Shown one piece after another: positions 16,349 through 25,468 of a stretch of DNA of 36,536 bases. Positions within the stretch are counted from its first letter, which is position 1. Each line of letters starts with the position of its first letter. A program made the translations under genes and the position numbers. Location of the stretch: positions 98,335 through 134,870 of the forward strand of contig NZ_JACKTL010000005.1 in NCBI RefSeq assembly GCF_025822245.1, given 5' to 3'. This DNA is from Mycolicibacterium hodleri. GTDB taxonomy: Bacteria > Actinomycetota > Actinomycetes > Mycobacteriales > Mycobacteriaceae. Under the pieces are notes generated by a model. The model did not search any database. It was not told the origin of the DNA and saw only the letters and a list, made by a program, of their open reading frames with translations.

Positions 16349-16440
16349 GCCGGCGTGTGAATCGTGCGTCGTCACCGGTGGCTGTCCGGCGGCGCAGATC
16401 CGGCGGCCAGCTGAAGTTACAGGTGGACGGGTCTACGGCG

Positions 16441-16536
16441 TCAAGGCAGACAGCAACAGGTGCATACGCGCTTGAAGTCGACATGCCGCCGGACCACCAG
16501 CGAAACGCCGGCGGTCGAAGGCTGGGCAGCAGTCAC
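16441..16536 (-). CDS. Leaderless polycysteine leader peptide upstream of sirA
   Basis: A 31-codon ORF starting at GTG 16536, ending VCTCCCLP-stop, that is four Cys codons in five positions (Cys-Thr-Cys-Cys-Cys) near the end. A CAGAAT -10 box lies exactly 7 nt before the GTG, so the transcript should start on the initiation codon. Leaderless polycysteine ORFs upstream of mycobacterial sulfur operons are documented cysteine-responsive attenuators. Low cysteinyl-tRNA would stall ribosomes at the Cys run and change folding of the following 113-nt leader, including the hairpin over the sirA ribosome-binding site. A nearby ATG (16545) would add three codons but overlaps the -10 box. Confidence 0.85.
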   Translation of the reverse strand: MTAAQPSTAGVSLVVRRHVDFKRVCTCCCLP

Positions 16537-16543
16537 GCCTGAC

Positions 16544-16549
16544 ATTCTG
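16544..16549 (-). promoter_or_regulatory. -10 box of the sirA-cysH-che1 leader transcript
   Basis: CAGAAT on the minus strand keeps the conserved second A and final T of mycobacterial -10 boxes and sits 7 nt before the leader GTG. No clear -35 is present. Confidence 0.55.
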
Positions 16550-16629
16550 CCACGAACGGCGCGATCGGCTCCAACCGGCCAAGTCTTGCGCTCACCACGA
16601 GCAAAAACCGGCTCTGGAAGACTGGACCG

Positions 16630-17778
16630 ATGACCGAACACCGTCCCCGCGCGTTCGGCGTCTACGTCCACGTCCCGTTCTGCGCGACACGCTGCGGGTA
16701 CTGCGACTTCAACACCTACACACCCGCTGAACTGGGCGGCGCCAACCCCGACGGCTGGCTCGAGGCGATGAAGGTCGAGCTCGAGCTGGCCGCGCACCAG
16801 CTGGCGTCCCGGGGCTCGGTTCCCGAGGCGTCGACGGTGTTCGTCGGCGGCGGCACCCCGACGATGCTCGGCGGCGAACGACTCGCCTCGGTGTTGGACG
16901 CGGTGCGCGCGAACTTCACGTTGGCCGCCGGCGCCGAGGTGACGACGGAGGCCAATCCGGAGTCGACCACCCCCGAGCTGCTCGACCGCCTGCGCACGGC
17001 CGGCTTCACCCGGCTGTCGCTCGGCATGCAGTCGACGGCGCCGCACGTGCTGGCCGCGCTGGACCGGGTGCACTCGCCGGGGCGTGCGCTGGCCGCGGCC
17101 GCCGACGCGCGCGCGGCGGGGTTCGAGCACGTCAACCTGGATCTCATCTACGGCACGCCGGGGGAGAGCGACGACGACCTGGCCCGCTCGGTCGACGCGG
17201 CGATCGGGGCCGGCGTCGACCACGTCTCGGCGTACGCGCTGGTGGTCGAGGAGGGCACCGCGCTGGCCAGGCGGGTGCGCCGCGGTGAGCTGCCAGCACC
17301 GGACGACGACGTGCTCGCCACCAGGTACGAACTGCTCGACGCGCGTCTCTCGGCGGCGGGCTTCGACTGGTACGAGGTGTCCAACTGGAGCCTCCCCGGC
17401 GGGGAGTGCCGGCACAACCTCGGCTACTGGGACGGCGGCGAGTGGTGGGGCGCGGGGCCGGGGGCGCACGGCTACACCGACGGCGCGCGGTGGTGGAACG
17501 TCAAGCACCCCAACGCCTATGCCGACATGCTCGCCCGTCGCGAACTGCCGGTCGGCGGACGCGAGGAGTTGACCGCACCCGAACGCCACACCGAGGACGT
17601 CATGCTGACGGTTCGGCTGCGCGGCGGGTTGCCGGTGACGTTGCTCGACGCCGAGGAGCGGTCGCGGGCCGCCGATCTCTGCCGCAACGGGCTGCTGCTC
17701 GACCGCGGCGAGGCGATGGTGCTGACCGACCGCGGCCGACTGCTGGCCGACGCCGTGGTGCGAGAACTGTTGGGCTAG
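16630..17778 (+). CDS. hemW: Radical SAM heme chaperone HemW (often annotated HemN)
   Basis: A 382-residue radical SAM protein with the [4Fe-4S] motif CATRCGYC (Cys18, 22, 25) followed by DF, then VFVGGGTPTML near 75-85 and LSLGMQS near 135. True coproporphyrinogen oxidase HemN has an extra Cys (CxxxCxxCxC); here the residue is Phe, which marks the HemW branch, a heme-binding chaperone that inserts heme into respiratory proteins. The M. tuberculosis homologue Rv2388c carries the older hemN name. ATG 16630 follows an AAGACT sequence by 6 nt and may be leaderless. It is divergent from the sirA leader, with about 90 bp between them. Confidence 0.9.
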   Translation: MTEHRPRAFGVYVHVPFCATRCGYCDFNTYTPAELGGANPDGWLEAMKVELELAAHQLASRGSVPEASTVFVGGGTPTMLGGERLASVLDAVRANFTLAAGAEVTTEANPESTTPELLDRLRTAGFTRLSLGMQSTAPHVLAALDRVHSPGRALAAAADARAAGFEHVNLDLIYGTPGESDDDLARSVDAAIGAGVDHVSAYALVVEEGTALARRVRRGELPAPDDDVLATRYELLDARLSAAGFDWYEVSNWSLPGGECRHNLGYWDGGEWWGAGPGAHGYTDGARWWNVKHPNAYADMLARRELPVGGREELTAPERHTEDVMLTVRLRGGLPVTLLDAEERSRAADLCRNGLLLDRGEAMVLTDRGRLLADAVVRELLG

Positions 17779-17793
17779 TTGGCCGCTCGACCG

Positions 17794-18108
17794 TCAGGTC
17801 TGCTGGTCCAGCGGGAGGTCCATGTCGTAGACCCGCGCGTGCAGTACGGCCCGGTTGCGCAACGCCGCCCGAACCGCCTGATGCACACCGTCTTCGAGGT
17901 AGACGACGCCCTCCCAGCGGACGGCATGCGGGAACAGGTCGCCGTAGAACGTCGAGTCCTCCGACAGCAAGCGGTCCAATTCCAGGACCGTCGTGGTGGT
18001 CACCAACTCGTCGAGGCGGATCTGCCGCGGAGGGATCTGCGCCCACTGCCGATAGGACAAATTGTGCTCCGGATACGGCTTGCCGTCGCGGACGCCCTTG
18101 AAGATCAT
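17794..18108 (-). CDS. Conserved hypothetical protein (Rv2375-like)
   Basis: A 104-residue soluble protein with no recognised domain. It begins MIFKGVRDGKPYPEHNLSYR and has the acidic centre DELVTTTTVLELDRLLSEDS and a strand-rich end (GVVYLEDGVHQAVRAALRNR). Size and position beside hrcA match M. tuberculosis Rv2375. The frame is open far upstream across hrcA antisense, but ATG 18108 has AGGA 7 nt upstream and gives the expected length. It is convergent with hemW (15 bp between stops) and divergent from hrcA. Function unknown. Confidence 0.7.
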   Translation of the reverse strand: MIFKGVRDGKPYPEHNLSYRQWAQIPPRQIRLDELVTTTTVLELDRLLSEDSTFYGDLFPHAVRWEGVVYLEDGVHQAVRAALRNRAVLHARVYDMDLPLDQQT

Positions 18109-18189
18109 CGGCCGGTCCTGGTGAGCACGTAGTGAGGCTATCGGGTGGCGCCCGGCGGCGCCGCGGCACGTCGCCGCTGCTGGCCGACG

Positions 18190-18213
18190 TAAAATGACGA
18201 CGACTAGGAGGTG
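18190..18213 (+). promoter_or_regulatory. hrcA promoter -10 and ribosome-binding site
   Basis: TAAAAT at 18190-18195 is a good -10 box, followed by a strong AGGAGGTG at 18206-18213, 4 nt before the hrcA ATG. No CIRCE inverted repeat (TTAGCACTC/GAGTGCTAA) is visible here, so HrcA does not obviously control its own promoter. Confidence 0.6.
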
Positions 18214-18217
18214 AACC

Positions 18218-19249
18218 ATGGGTACTGCCGATGATCGTCGCTTCGAAGTGCTGCGCGCGATCGTCGCCGACTTCGTCTCCACGAAGGAGCCGATCGGTTC
18301 GAAGAGCCTCGTCGAACGCCACAATCTGGGCGTCTCGAGTGCCACGGTGCGCAACGACATGGCCGTCCTTGAGGCCGAGGGATACATCGCCCAGCCGCAC
18401 ACCAGCTCGGGCCGGGTGCCCACCGAGAAGGGGTATCGCGAGTTCGTCGACCGCCTCGACGACGTCAAGCCGATGTCGTCTGCCGAGCGTCGCGCCATCC
18501 TCACGTTCCTGGAGTCCGGCGTCGACCTCGACGACGTCCTGAGGAGGGCGGTCAAGCTGCTCGCCCAGCTCACCCGCCAGGTCGCGATCGTGCAGTACCC
18601 GACCCTGTCCACGTCGTCGGTACGCCACCTCGAGGTCGTCGCCCTGACGCCGGCCCGGTTGCTGCTGGTCGTCATCACCGACTCGGGCCGGGTCGACCAG
18701 CGGATCGTCGAACTCGGCGACGCCATCGACGACGTGCAGCTCTCCGCGTTGCGGGAGCGGTTGGGGCAGGCGCTGGAGGGCAAGCCGATCACCACCGCGT
18801 CGGTCGCCGTGTCGGATTTGGCGTCGCAGCTGGTCGGTCATGGCGTCCTCGGCGACGCGGTGGGACGGGCCGCGACGGTGCTCGTCGAAACCCTCGTCGA
18901 GCACTCCGAGGAGCGGTTGCTGCTCGGCGGCACGGCGAACCTGACGAGAAATACCGCGGACTTCGGTGGCTCCCTGCGGTCGGTGCTCGAGGCACTGGAG
19001 GAGCAGGTGGTGGTCCTGCGCTTGCTGGCCGCCCAGGAGGAGGCCGGTAAGGTTACGGTGCGCATCGGACACGAGACCGCGGCCGAGCAGATGGCGGGAA
19101 CCTCCGTGGTGAGCACCACCTACGGCAGCTCGGGCAAGGTCTTCGGCGGGATGGGTGTGGTGGGTCCCACTCGGATGGACTATCCGGGAACCATCTCCAA
19201 CGTCGCCGCGGTTGCTCTGTACATAGGTGAAGTCCTGGGTGCCCGCTAA
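18218..19249 (+). CDS. hrcA: Heat-shock repressor HrcA
   Basis: A 343-residue repressor, the same length as the M. tuberculosis protein. It represses chaperonin operons by binding CIRCE elements. The N-terminal winged-helix DNA-binding domain includes [20 protein letters not shown] and [18 protein letters not shown], with the wing around [20 protein letters not shown]. The middle GAF-like and inserted dimerisation regions follow, ending with [19 protein letters not shown], the family signature. It is linked to dnaJ2 53 bp downstream, the usual chaperone-regulation pairing. Confidence 0.97.
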   Translation: MGTADDRRFEVLRAIVADFVSTKEPIGSKSLVERHNLGVSSATVRNDMAVLEAEGYIAQPHTSSGRVPTEKGYREFVDRLDDVKPMSSAERRAILTFLESGVDLDDVLRRAVKLLAQLTRQVAIVQYPTLSTSSVRHLEVVALTPARLLLVVITDSGRVDQRIVELGDAIDDVQLSALRERLGQALEGKPITTASVAVSDLASQLVGHGVLGDAVGRAATVLVETLVEHSEERLLLGGTANLTRNTADFGGSLRSVLEALEEQVVVLRLLAAQEEAGKVTVRIGHETAAEQMAGTSVVSTTYGSSGKVFGGMGVVGPTRMDYPGTISNVAAVALYIGEVLGAR

Positions 19250-19302
19250 GGGCCTTGGGACGGATGGCGACTGCGGCTTCACGAAGCGAAGAAGGGTTTG
19301 GC

Positions 19303-20457
19303 GTGGCACGCGATTATTACGGCCTGCTCGGGGTGAGCAAGGGCGCGAGCGACTCGGAGATCAAGCGCGCCTATCGCAAGTTGGCGCGTGAACTGCATCC
19401 CGACGTCAACCCCGACGAGGCGGCGCAAGCCCAGTTCCGGGAGATTGGCGTCGCCTACGAGGTGCTGAGCGATCCGGAGAAGCGTCGCATCGTCGACCTC
19501 GGCGGCGACCCGATGGAGAGTGCCGGCGCTGGCGGGTTCGGAAACGGTTTCGGCGGCGCCGGTTTCGGCGGCCTCGGCGACGTCTTCGAAGCGTTCTTCG
19601 GTGGCGGCGGCGGTGGCCGCGGCCCGGTCGGACGGGTGCGTCCGGGCTCGGACTCCCTGCTGCGGATGCGGCTGGACCTGGCCGAGTGCGCAACGGGCGT
19701 CACCAAGCACGTCACCGTGGACACCGCAATCCTGTGCGACCTGTGCCACGGCAAGGGCACGCACGGCGACTCCACGCCGGTCACCTGCGACACCTGCCAC
19801 GGCCAGGGTGAGGTGCAGTCGGTGCAGCGCTCCCTGCTGGGTCAGGTCATGACGTCGCGTCCCTGCCCGGTGTGCGCGGGCGTCGGTGAGGTCATCCCCG
19901 ACCCCTGCCACCGCTGCGGCGGCGACGGGCGCGTGCGGGCGCGTCGCGACATCGCCGTGAAGATCCCCCCGGGCGTCGGCGACGGCATGCGGGTCAGACT
20001 CGCCGCCCAGGGTGAGGTCGGCCCGGGTGGCGGACCCGCCGGTGACCTCCACGTCGAGGTGCACGAAGCACCGCACGACGTCTTCATCCGCGACGGCGAC
20101 GACCTGCACTTCAGCGTGTCGGTGCCGATGGTGGACGCCGCGCTGGGCACCACGGTCACGGTCGACGCCATCCTCGACGGCGACACCGACATCGTCGTCG
20201 CACCCGGCACGCAGCCCGGAGCCGTCACGACGCTGCGCGGCCACGGCATGCCCAACGTGCGGTCCGGCGTCCGGGGCAACCTGCACGCCCACATCGAGGT
20301 CGTGGTTCCCAGCCGCCTCGACCATCAGGACACCGAGATCCTGCAGAAGCTCAAGGAACATCGCGTCCGCGACGTGGCCGAGGTCAAGTCGACGCAGGCC
20401 GCACCCGCCGGCGGCGGGTTGTTCAGCCGGCTGCGCGAGACGTTCACCGGCCGATAG
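19303..20457 (+). CDS. dnaJ2: Chaperone DnaJ2
   Basis: A DnaK co-chaperone of 384 residues. The J domain is at 1-65 with the HPD tripeptide at 32-34 that stimulates DnaK ATPase. A Gly/Phe-rich linker follows (about 72-110), then four zinc-binding CxxCxGxG repeats (Cys145/148, 162/165, 188/191, 202/205), and the substrate-binding C-terminal domains ending [14 protein letters not shown] 19303 is chosen because the protein then starts [10 protein letters not shown] like other DnaJ proteins and has GAAGAAGGG just upstream; the frame is open to 19255. Likely cotranscribed with hrcA. Confidence 0.96.
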   Translation: MARDYYGLLGVSKGASDSEIKRAYRKLARELHPDVNPDEAAQAQFREIGVAYEVLSDPEKRRIVDLGGDPMESAGAGGFGNGFGGAGFGGLGDVFEAFFGGGGGGRGPVGRVRPGSDSLLRMRLDLAECATGVTKHVTVDTAILCDLCHGKGTHGDSTPVTCDTCHGQGEVQSVQRSLLGQVMTSRPCPVCAGVGEVIPDPCHRCGGDGRVRARRDIAVKIPPGVGDGMRVRLAAQGEVGPGGGPAGDLHVEVHEAPHDVFIRDGDDLHFSVSVPMVDAALGTTVTVDAILDGDTDIVVAPGTQPGAVTTLRGHGMPNVRSGVRGNLHAHIEVVVPSRLDHQDTEILQKLKEHRVRDVAEVKSTQAAPAGGGLFSRLRETFTGR

Positions 20458-20473
20458 CCGGGTCGGGAGCGCC

Positions 20474-21223
20474 GTGAGTCGCGCGCTGTTCTACGTCGAG
20501 TCGGTTCCCGTCGTCGGCGACCTGGTCGTCGTGGACGGTGACGAGGGCTTTCACGCCGCCTCCGTGCGGCGCATCCGGGTCGGCGAGGAACTCGACCTGG
20601 GCGACGGTGCGGGCACGGTCGCCCACGTGGTGGTCGACGGCGTCGGCAAGGGCAGTGTGACGGCCCGCGTGCTCGACAGGCGCGTCGTGCCCCCGTCGTC
20701 TCCCGGCGTCACCGTGGTGCAGGCCCTGCCGAAGTCGGATCGCTCGGAGTTGGCGGTCGAATTGGCCACCGAGGCGGGTGCCGACGCCTTCGTCGCGTGG
20801 CAGTCGGACCGCTGTGTGGCCCGCTGGGACGGGGCGGCCAAGGTCGAGAAGGGGCTTCGCCGCTGGCAGGCGGTGGCCCGTTCCGCGGCCCGGCAGTCGC
20901 GCCGTCCCCACGTCCCGCCGGTCACCGCGCTGATGTCGACGAAGGAACTGGCCGTCCACGTGCGGTCGGTGGCGGACGGGACGCCGGTGTTGGTGCTGCA
21001 CGAGTCCGCAACCGTTCCGCTGGCGGCGACGGGAGTTGGCCAGGCCGGCTCGCTGATGTTGCTGATCGGTCCCGAGGGCGGCATCGGGGACGACGAACTG
21101 CGCGTGTTGACCGACGCCGGGGCGACTGCGGTTCGACTGGGTCCGAGTGTGCTGCGGACCACATCGGCGGCCGCAGTGGCACTTGGCGCACTCGGTGTCC
21201 TGACGCCGCGCTGGCAGTTGTGA
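20474..21223 (+). CDS. rsmE: 16S rRNA m3U1498 methyltransferase RsmE
   Basis: A 249-residue SPOUT-class methyltransferase that uses SAM to methylate N3 of U1498 in 16S rRNA. The N-terminal PUA-like domain starts SRALFYVE and includes [15 protein letters not shown]. The trefoil-knot domain carries [21 protein letters not shown], then [13 protein letters not shown] and [14 protein letters not shown], which form the SAM pocket. GTG 20474 is 16 bp after dnaJ2, giving the hrcA-dnaJ2-rsmE order of M. tuberculosis (Rv2374c-Rv2372c). Confidence 0.93.
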   Translation: MSRALFYVESVPVVGDLVVVDGDEGFHAASVRRIRVGEELDLGDGAGTVAHVVVDGVGKGSVTARVLDRRVVPPSSPGVTVVQALPKSDRSELAVELATEAGADAFVAWQSDRCVARWDGAAKVEKGLRRWQAVARSAARQSRRPHVPPVTALMSTKELAVHVRSVADGTPVLVLHESATVPLAATGVGQAGSLMLLIGPEGGIGDDELRVLTDAGATAVRLGPSVLRTTSAAAVALGALGVLTPRWQL

Positions 21224-21355
21224 GCTCGATCTCCGCGAAACGTCCACCGTTATCCGCTGCCGGAATTAATCGTCTGATCAGTGCGTTCGTGCTAGCAGAC
21301 CGGTTGGAGGGCTCCACCGCCGGTCGACGCAACCACAGAGGGCACGAAAGAAGAA

Positions 21356-21583
21356 ATGAAGAACACGAAGAAGATCGGACTTGCCACCCTCGTTGCCAGC
21401 GGCTTTGCTGCGGGCATTCTTGGGGTAGCGGCTCCGATGCAAGCGACCGCATCCGCCGAAACGCTGCCGGTGCTGGAGATGCCGGGTTATTCCGCCGGTG
21501 TCGACCACGACCGGAAGGTCAAGGCGGTGCTCCCGGCCGTCAACATCGCACACGCCGACAACACCGTGCAGCAGAGCCGCTGA
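21356..21583 (+). CDS. Small secreted peptide, 75 residues, unknown function
   Basis: A short protein with a Sec-type signal: MKNTKK, hydrophobic core IGLATLVASGFAAGILGVAAP and a probable cleavage after ATASA (about residue 34). The mature part is only about 41 residues with no Cys and ends ADNTVQQSR. ATG 21356 has the purine-rich GAAAGAAGAA directly upstream. It stands alone between rsmE (132 bp gap) and phoH, and is followed after 17 bp by a strong terminator, so it is a separate transcription unit. Small secreted mycobacterial peptides of this form exist, but I cannot name a function. Confidence 0.75.
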   Translation: MKNTKKIGLATLVASGFAAGILGVAAPMQATASAETLPVLEMPGYSAGVDHDRKVKAVLPAVNIAHADNTVQQSR

Positions 21584-21600
21584 TACGGCACCACCCAAGG

Positions 21601-21635
21601 GAAGGGGCACCCGGCATGGGTGCCCCTTCTTCTTT
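21601..21635 (+). terminator. Rho-independent terminator after the secreted-peptide gene
   Basis: AAGGGGCACCC (21602-21612) pairs perfectly with GGGTGCCCCTT (21618-21628) across a 5-nt loop and is followed by TTCTTCTTT on the plus strand. It separates the peptide gene from phoH. Clear U-rich terminators are uncommon in mycobacteria. Confidence 0.85.
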
Positions 21636-21715
21636 GGGCCGACGCGTGGCCAGCGGTAAGCTGTCGGCAGTAGACAGCAATGATCTGAGCACGGAAAGCA
21701 GGCACTGAACACCAC

Positions 21716-22759
21716 GTGACGCCCCGCGAGACGACCGCCGCTTCGAACAGCACCGCCTCGGACAGCACCGTGCGTAGCAACATAAGTGTTCCGCCCGACC
21801 TGATGGTGGGGCTGCTTGGCTCCGCCGACGAGAACCTGCGCGCCCTGGAAGGCCTGCTCACCGCCGACATCCACGTGCGCGGCAACGCCGTCACGCTGTC
21901 CGGCGAGTCCGCCGACGTCGCGCTCGCCGAGCGGGTCATGACCGAGTTGATCGCCGTGGTGTCGCGCGGGCAGACGCTGACCCCGGAGGCCGTGCGGACG
22001 AGCGTCGGCATGGTCACCGGCATCGGCAACGAGTCACCCGCCGACGTGCTGACCCTCGACATCCTGTCGCGGCGCGGCAAGACGATCAGGCCCAAGACGC
22101 TCAACCAGAAGCACTACGTCGACGCGATCGACGCGCACACCATCGTGTTCGGCATCGGACCGGCCGGCACCGGAAAGACCTATCTGGCAATGGCCAAGGC
22201 GGTCAACGCCCTTCAGACCAAACAGGTTTCGCGCATCATCCTCACCCGTCCCGCGGTGGAGGCCGGCGAACGCCTCGGCTTCCTGCCCGGCACGTTGAGC
22301 GAGAAGATCGATCCCTACCTGCGGCCGTTGTACGACGCGCTGCACGACATGATGGACGCGGAGCTGATCCCCAAGCTGATGAGCGCGGGCGTGATCGAGG
22401 TCGCGCCGCTGGCGTACATGCGGGGCCGCTCGCTGAACGACGCCTTCATCATCCTCGACGAGGCGCAGAACACCACGCCGGAGCAGATGAAGATGTTCCT
22501 CACCCGGCTGGGCTTCGGCTCGAAGATCGTGGTCACCGGCGACTCCACGCAGGTCGACCTGCACGGCGCCAAGTCGGGTCTGAGCGCCGCGATGGAAATC
22601 CTGGACCACATCGACGACATCTACTTCTCCGAGCTCACCAGTGCCGACGTCGTGCGGCACCGGCTGGTCTCCGAGATCGTCGACGCCTACGCGCGCTCCG
22701 AAGCGCCCGCGATGAACCGGGCCGAGCGCCGATCCGGCACGGGAAGGCAGCGCCGATGA
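21716..22759 (+). CDS. phoH: PhoH-like ATPase/RNA helicase (PhoH1)
   Basis: A 347-residue PhoH-family P-loop ATPase. Walker A GPAGTGKT is at 148-155 and Walker B IILDEAQN near 241-248; [20 protein letters not shown] and [11 protein letters not shown] are family blocks. The N-terminal about 110 residues form a KH-like domain ([10 protein letters not shown]). Proposed roles are in RNA metabolism, and its place directly before ybeY in nearly all actinobacteria supports a ribosome/RNA function. GTG 21716 matches the N-terminus of the M. tuberculosis protein (Rv2368c) but has no strong Shine-Dalgarno. A candidate -10 (TAAGCT, near 21656) lies upstream. Its stop overlaps ybeY (ATGA). Confidence 0.93.
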   Translation: MTPRETTAASNSTASDSTVRSNISVPPDLMVGLLGSADENLRALEGLLTADIHVRGNAVTLSGESADVALAERVMTELIAVVSRGQTLTPEAVRTSVGMVTGIGNESPADVLTLDILSRRGKTIRPKTLNQKHYVDAIDAHTIVFGIGPAGTGKTYLAMAKAVNALQTKQVSRIILTRPAVEAGERLGFLPGTLSEKIDPYLRPLYDALHDMMDAELIPKLMSAGVIEVAPLAYMRGRSLNDAFIILDEAQNTTPEQMKMFLTRLGFGSKIVVTGDSTQVDLHGAKSGLSAAMEILDHIDDIYFSELTSADVVRHRLVSEIVDAYARSEAPAMNRAERRSGTGRQRR

Positions 22760-23292
22760 GCATCGAGGTGTCCAACGAGTCGGGCGTCGACGTCGCCGAG
22801 AACGAATTGGTCAGCGTCGCACGGTTCGTCATCGCCAAGATGGACGTCAACCCCGGTGCCGAGCTGTCGATGGTTCTGCTCGACACGCCCGCGATGGCCG
22901 ACCTGCACATGCGGTGGATGGACCTGCCTGGCCCGACCGACGTCATGAGCTTCCCGATGGACGAGCTGGAGCCGGGTGGTCGTCCTGACGCACCGGAGCC
23001 GGGACCGTCGATGCTCGGCGACATCGTGCTGTGTCCGGAGTTCGCGGCCACCCAGGCCGAGAAGGCCGGGCATTCGCTGGGCCAAGAACTCGCCCTGCTG
23101 ACCGTGCACGGCGTGCTGCACCTTCTCGGGTACGACCACGCCGAGCCCGACGAGGAGAAGGAGATGTTCGCGCTGCAGCGCGAACTGCTCGAGGAGTGGG
23201 TGGCCGACCAGGTCGCCGCCTATCACCAAGACCGGCAGAGCGAAAAGGATCGCAAACTGTTGGACAAGTCCCAGTTCTTCGACGAACCGTGA
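22756..23292 (+). CDS. ybeY: Endoribonuclease YbeY
   Basis: A zinc-dependent single-strand endoribonuclease for rRNA maturation and ribosome quality control; 178 residues. The metal motif [11 protein letters not shown] supplies His118, His122 and His128, and the conserved Arg region before it is [20 protein letters not shown] charged 25-residue tail ([16 protein letters not shown]) extends past the core. It is translationally coupled to phoH upstream (ATGA) and to the CBS protein downstream (GTGA). Confidence 0.95.
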   Translation: MSIEVSNESGVDVAENELVSVARFVIAKMDVNPGAELSMVLLDTPAMADLHMRWMDLPGPTDVMSFPMDELEPGGRPDAPEPGPSMLGDIVLCPEFAATQAEKAGHSLGQELALLTVHGVLHLLGYDHAEPDEEKEMFALQRELLEEWVADQVAAYHQDRQSEKDRKLLDKSQFFDEP

Positions 23293-24572
23293 CCGGAATA
23301 GCCTCTCTCGTCGGAGCTCTCGCGCTCATCGCGCTCGGCGGTGTCTTTGCCGCGGTGGACGCCGCCATCAGCACGGTGTCGATCGCCCGGATCGACGAGA
23401 TGGTCCGCGACGAGCGCCCCGGCGCCGCCCGGCTGGCCCGCCTGACCGACGACCGGCCGCGCTACGTCAACCTCATCGTGTTGTTGCGCATCACGTGCGA
23501 GACGGCGGCGACCGTCCTGCTGGTCGCCTTCCTGTACGAGGACCTCGGCCTGAAGTGGGGTCTGCTCGCGGCCGCGGCCATCATGGTGGTGGTCAGCTTC
23601 GTCGCCATCGGCGTGGGGCCGCGCACGCTGGGCAGGCAACATGCGTACTCCATCGCGCTTGGCGCAGCCCTTCCGCTGCAAGCGATTTCGGTGCTGCTGA
23701 CCCCGATCAGCCGGCTGCTGGTGTTGATCGGCAACGCGCTGACCCCGGGCGTCGGCTTCCGCAACGGCCCGTTCGCCTCGGAGATCGAGTTGCGGGAGGT
23801 CGTCGACCTCGCCCAGCAGCGGGGCGTCGTCGCCGACGACGAGCGACGGATGATCCAGTCGGTCTTCGAACTCGGTGACACCCTGGCCCGCGAAGTGATG
23901 GTGCCCCGCACCGAGATGGTGTGGATCGAAGGCGACAAGACCGCCGGCCAAGCGACCTCACTTGCGGTGCGCAGCGGGCACTCTCGGCTACCCGTCGTCG
24001 GGGAGAACGTCGACGACATCGTCGGCGTCGTCTTCCTCAAGGACCTCGTCGAGCAGACCTACTACAGCAACGGCGGCATCGACACCAGGGTCGGTGAGGT
24101 GATGCGCCCACCCGTGTTCGTTCCCGACTCCAAGCCCCTGGACGCGCTGCTGCGCGAAATGCAGAAGGACCGCAACCACATGGCGCTGCTGGTCGACGAG
24201 TACGGGGCGATCGCGGGGCTGGTCACCATCGAGGACGTGCTTGAGGAGATCGTCGGCGAGATCGCCGACGAATACGACACCGACGAGGTCGCACCCGTCG
24301 AAGACTTGGGCGACAAGCAGTTCCGCGTGAGTGCGCGATTGCCGCTGGAGGATCTCGCCGAACTCTACGAGCTCGAACTCGACGACGACCTCGACGTCGA
24401 CACCGTGGGAGGTCTGTTGGCCCACGAGCTGGGTCGCGTGCCGCTGCCCGGCGTGGAGGTGACGTGGGACGCGCTGCGCCTGCGCGCCGAGGGTGGTCGG
24501 GACCACCGCGGCCGGGTGCGCATCGGCACCGTCCTCGTCAAACCCACCGAGCAGGAAGAAGACGACCAATGA
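23289..24572 (+). CDS. CNNM/CorC-type membrane protein with CBS pair (Rv2366c-like)
   Basis: A 427-residue hemolysin C/CNNM family protein. The N-terminal DUF21 membrane domain has about four helices (about 5-150, including [21 protein letters not shown]). A CBS pair follows (about 190-320) with [13 protein letters not shown] and [28 protein letters not shown]. The C-terminal CorC_HlyC domain (about 335-420) has the [16 protein letters not shown] strand. Homologues take part in Mg2+/Co2+ efflux; the hemolysin label is historical. GTG 23289 overlaps the ybeY stop and its own stop overlaps the era ATG. Confidence 0.9.
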   Translation: MTGIASLVGALALIALGGVFAAVDAAISTVSIARIDEMVRDERPGAARLARLTDDRPRYVNLIVLLRITCETAATVLLVAFLYEDLGLKWGLLAAAAIMVVVSFVAIGVGPRTLGRQHAYSIALGAALPLQAISVLLTPISRLLVLIGNALTPGVGFRNGPFASEIELREVVDLAQQRGVVADDERRMIQSVFELGDTLAREVMVPRTEMVWIEGDKTAGQATSLAVRSGHSRLPVVGENVDDIVGVVFLKDLVEQTYYSNGGIDTRVGEVMRPPVFVPDSKPLDALLREMQKDRNHMALLVDEYGAIAGLVTIEDVLEEIVGEIADEYDTDEVAPVEDLGDKQFRVSARLPLEDLAELYELELDDDLDVDTVGGLLAHELGRVPLPGVEVTWDALRLRAEGGRDHRGRVRIGTVLVKPTEQEEDDQ

Positions 24573-25468
24573 GCGAATTCCGCTCCGGCTTCGTCTGTTT
24601 CGTCGGCCGGCCCAACACCGGCAAGTCGACCTTGACCAACGCCCTGGTGGGCACCAAGGTCGCGATCACGTCGAACCGACCGCAGACCACGCGCCACACC
24701 ATCCGCGGCATCGTGCACCGTCCCGAGTTTCAGATCATCCTCGTCGACACCCCCGGGCTGCACCGGCCGCGAACCCTGCTGGGGGAGCGTCTCAACGAGC
24801 TGGTGAAGGCCACCTACTCGCAGGTCGACGTGATCGGGCTCTGCATCCCCGCCGACGAAGCCATCGGCCCGGGGGACCGGTGGATCTACGAGCAGATTCG
24901 GGCGGTCGCACCGCGGACCACGTTCATGGTGGTGGTGACGAAGATCGACAAGGTGTCCAAGGAGAAGGTGGCCGCGCAGCTTCTCGCCGTCAGCGAGTTG
25001 ACCGGCGGCACCGCGGAGATCGTGCCCGTGTCGGCCACCTCGGGTGAGCAGGTCGACGTGCTGACCGACGTGCTTGCCGCGCAGCTGCCGCCCGGCCCGG
25101 CGTTCTACCCGGACGGGGAGCTGACCGACGAGCCGGAGGAAGTCCTCATGGCCGAGCTGATCCGCGAGGCGGCACTCGAGGGGGTCCGCGACGAGCTGCC
25201 GCACTCGCTGGCCGTGGTGATCGACGAGGTGGAGCAGCGGGAGGGACGAGACGACCTCATCGACGTCCACGCGATCCTGTACGTCGAACGGGACTCCCAA
25301 AAGGGCATCGTCATCGGCAAGGGCGGGGCACGCCTGCGCGAGGTCGGCACCGCCGCCCGCGAACAGATCGAGACGCTGCTCGGCACGAAGGTCTATCTGG
25401 ACCTGCGGGTCAAGATCGCCAAGAACTGGCAGCGCGACCCCAAACAGCTTGGCAGGCTTGGCTTCTAG
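24569..25468 (+). CDS. era: GTPase Era
   Basis: A 299-residue ribosome-assembly GTPase that binds the 3' end of 16S rRNA. G1 GRPNTGKS is at 13-20, the switch region contains TTRHTIRG, G3 DTPG is at 60-63, and G4 TKID near 124-127. The C-terminal KH domain has [15 protein letters not shown]. The usual Val before GKS is Thr here, as in other mycobacterial Era proteins. It is last in the phoH-ybeY-CBS-era operon. Its TAG overlaps the TAG of the convergent amidase gene through the palindrome CTAG. Confidence 0.96.
   Translation: MSEFRSGFVCFVGRPNTGKSTLTNALVGTKVAITSNRPQTTRHTIRGIVHRPEFQIILVDTPGLHRPRTLLGERLNELVKATYSQVDVIGLCIPADEAIGPGDRWIYEQIRAVAPRTTFMVVVTKIDKVSKEKVAAQLLAVSELTGGTAEIVPVSATSGEQVDVLTDVLAAQLPPGPAFYPDGELTDEPEEVLMAELIREAALEGVRDELPHSLAVVIDEVEQREGRDDLIDVHAILYVERDSQKGIVIGKGGARLREVGTAAREQIETLLGTKVYLDLRVKIAKNWQRDPKQLGRLGF

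Noticed and set aside
13703..16360. 885-codon open frame opposite che1, cysH and sirA
   Set aside because: It spans three recognised genes on the other strand and has shadow-type composition (Val/Gly/Ala/His/Gln), no domain and no promoter.
16275..16484. Alternative 69-codon minus-strand frame starting MSTSSAYAP across the sirA leader
   Set aside because: It runs into the sirA coding start in another frame and has no ribosome-binding site; the polycysteine frame in the same DNA has a fitting promoter and known biology.
18109..18217. CIRCE operator upstream of hrcA
   Set aside because: No match to the conserved 9-9-9 inverted repeat was found on either strand.
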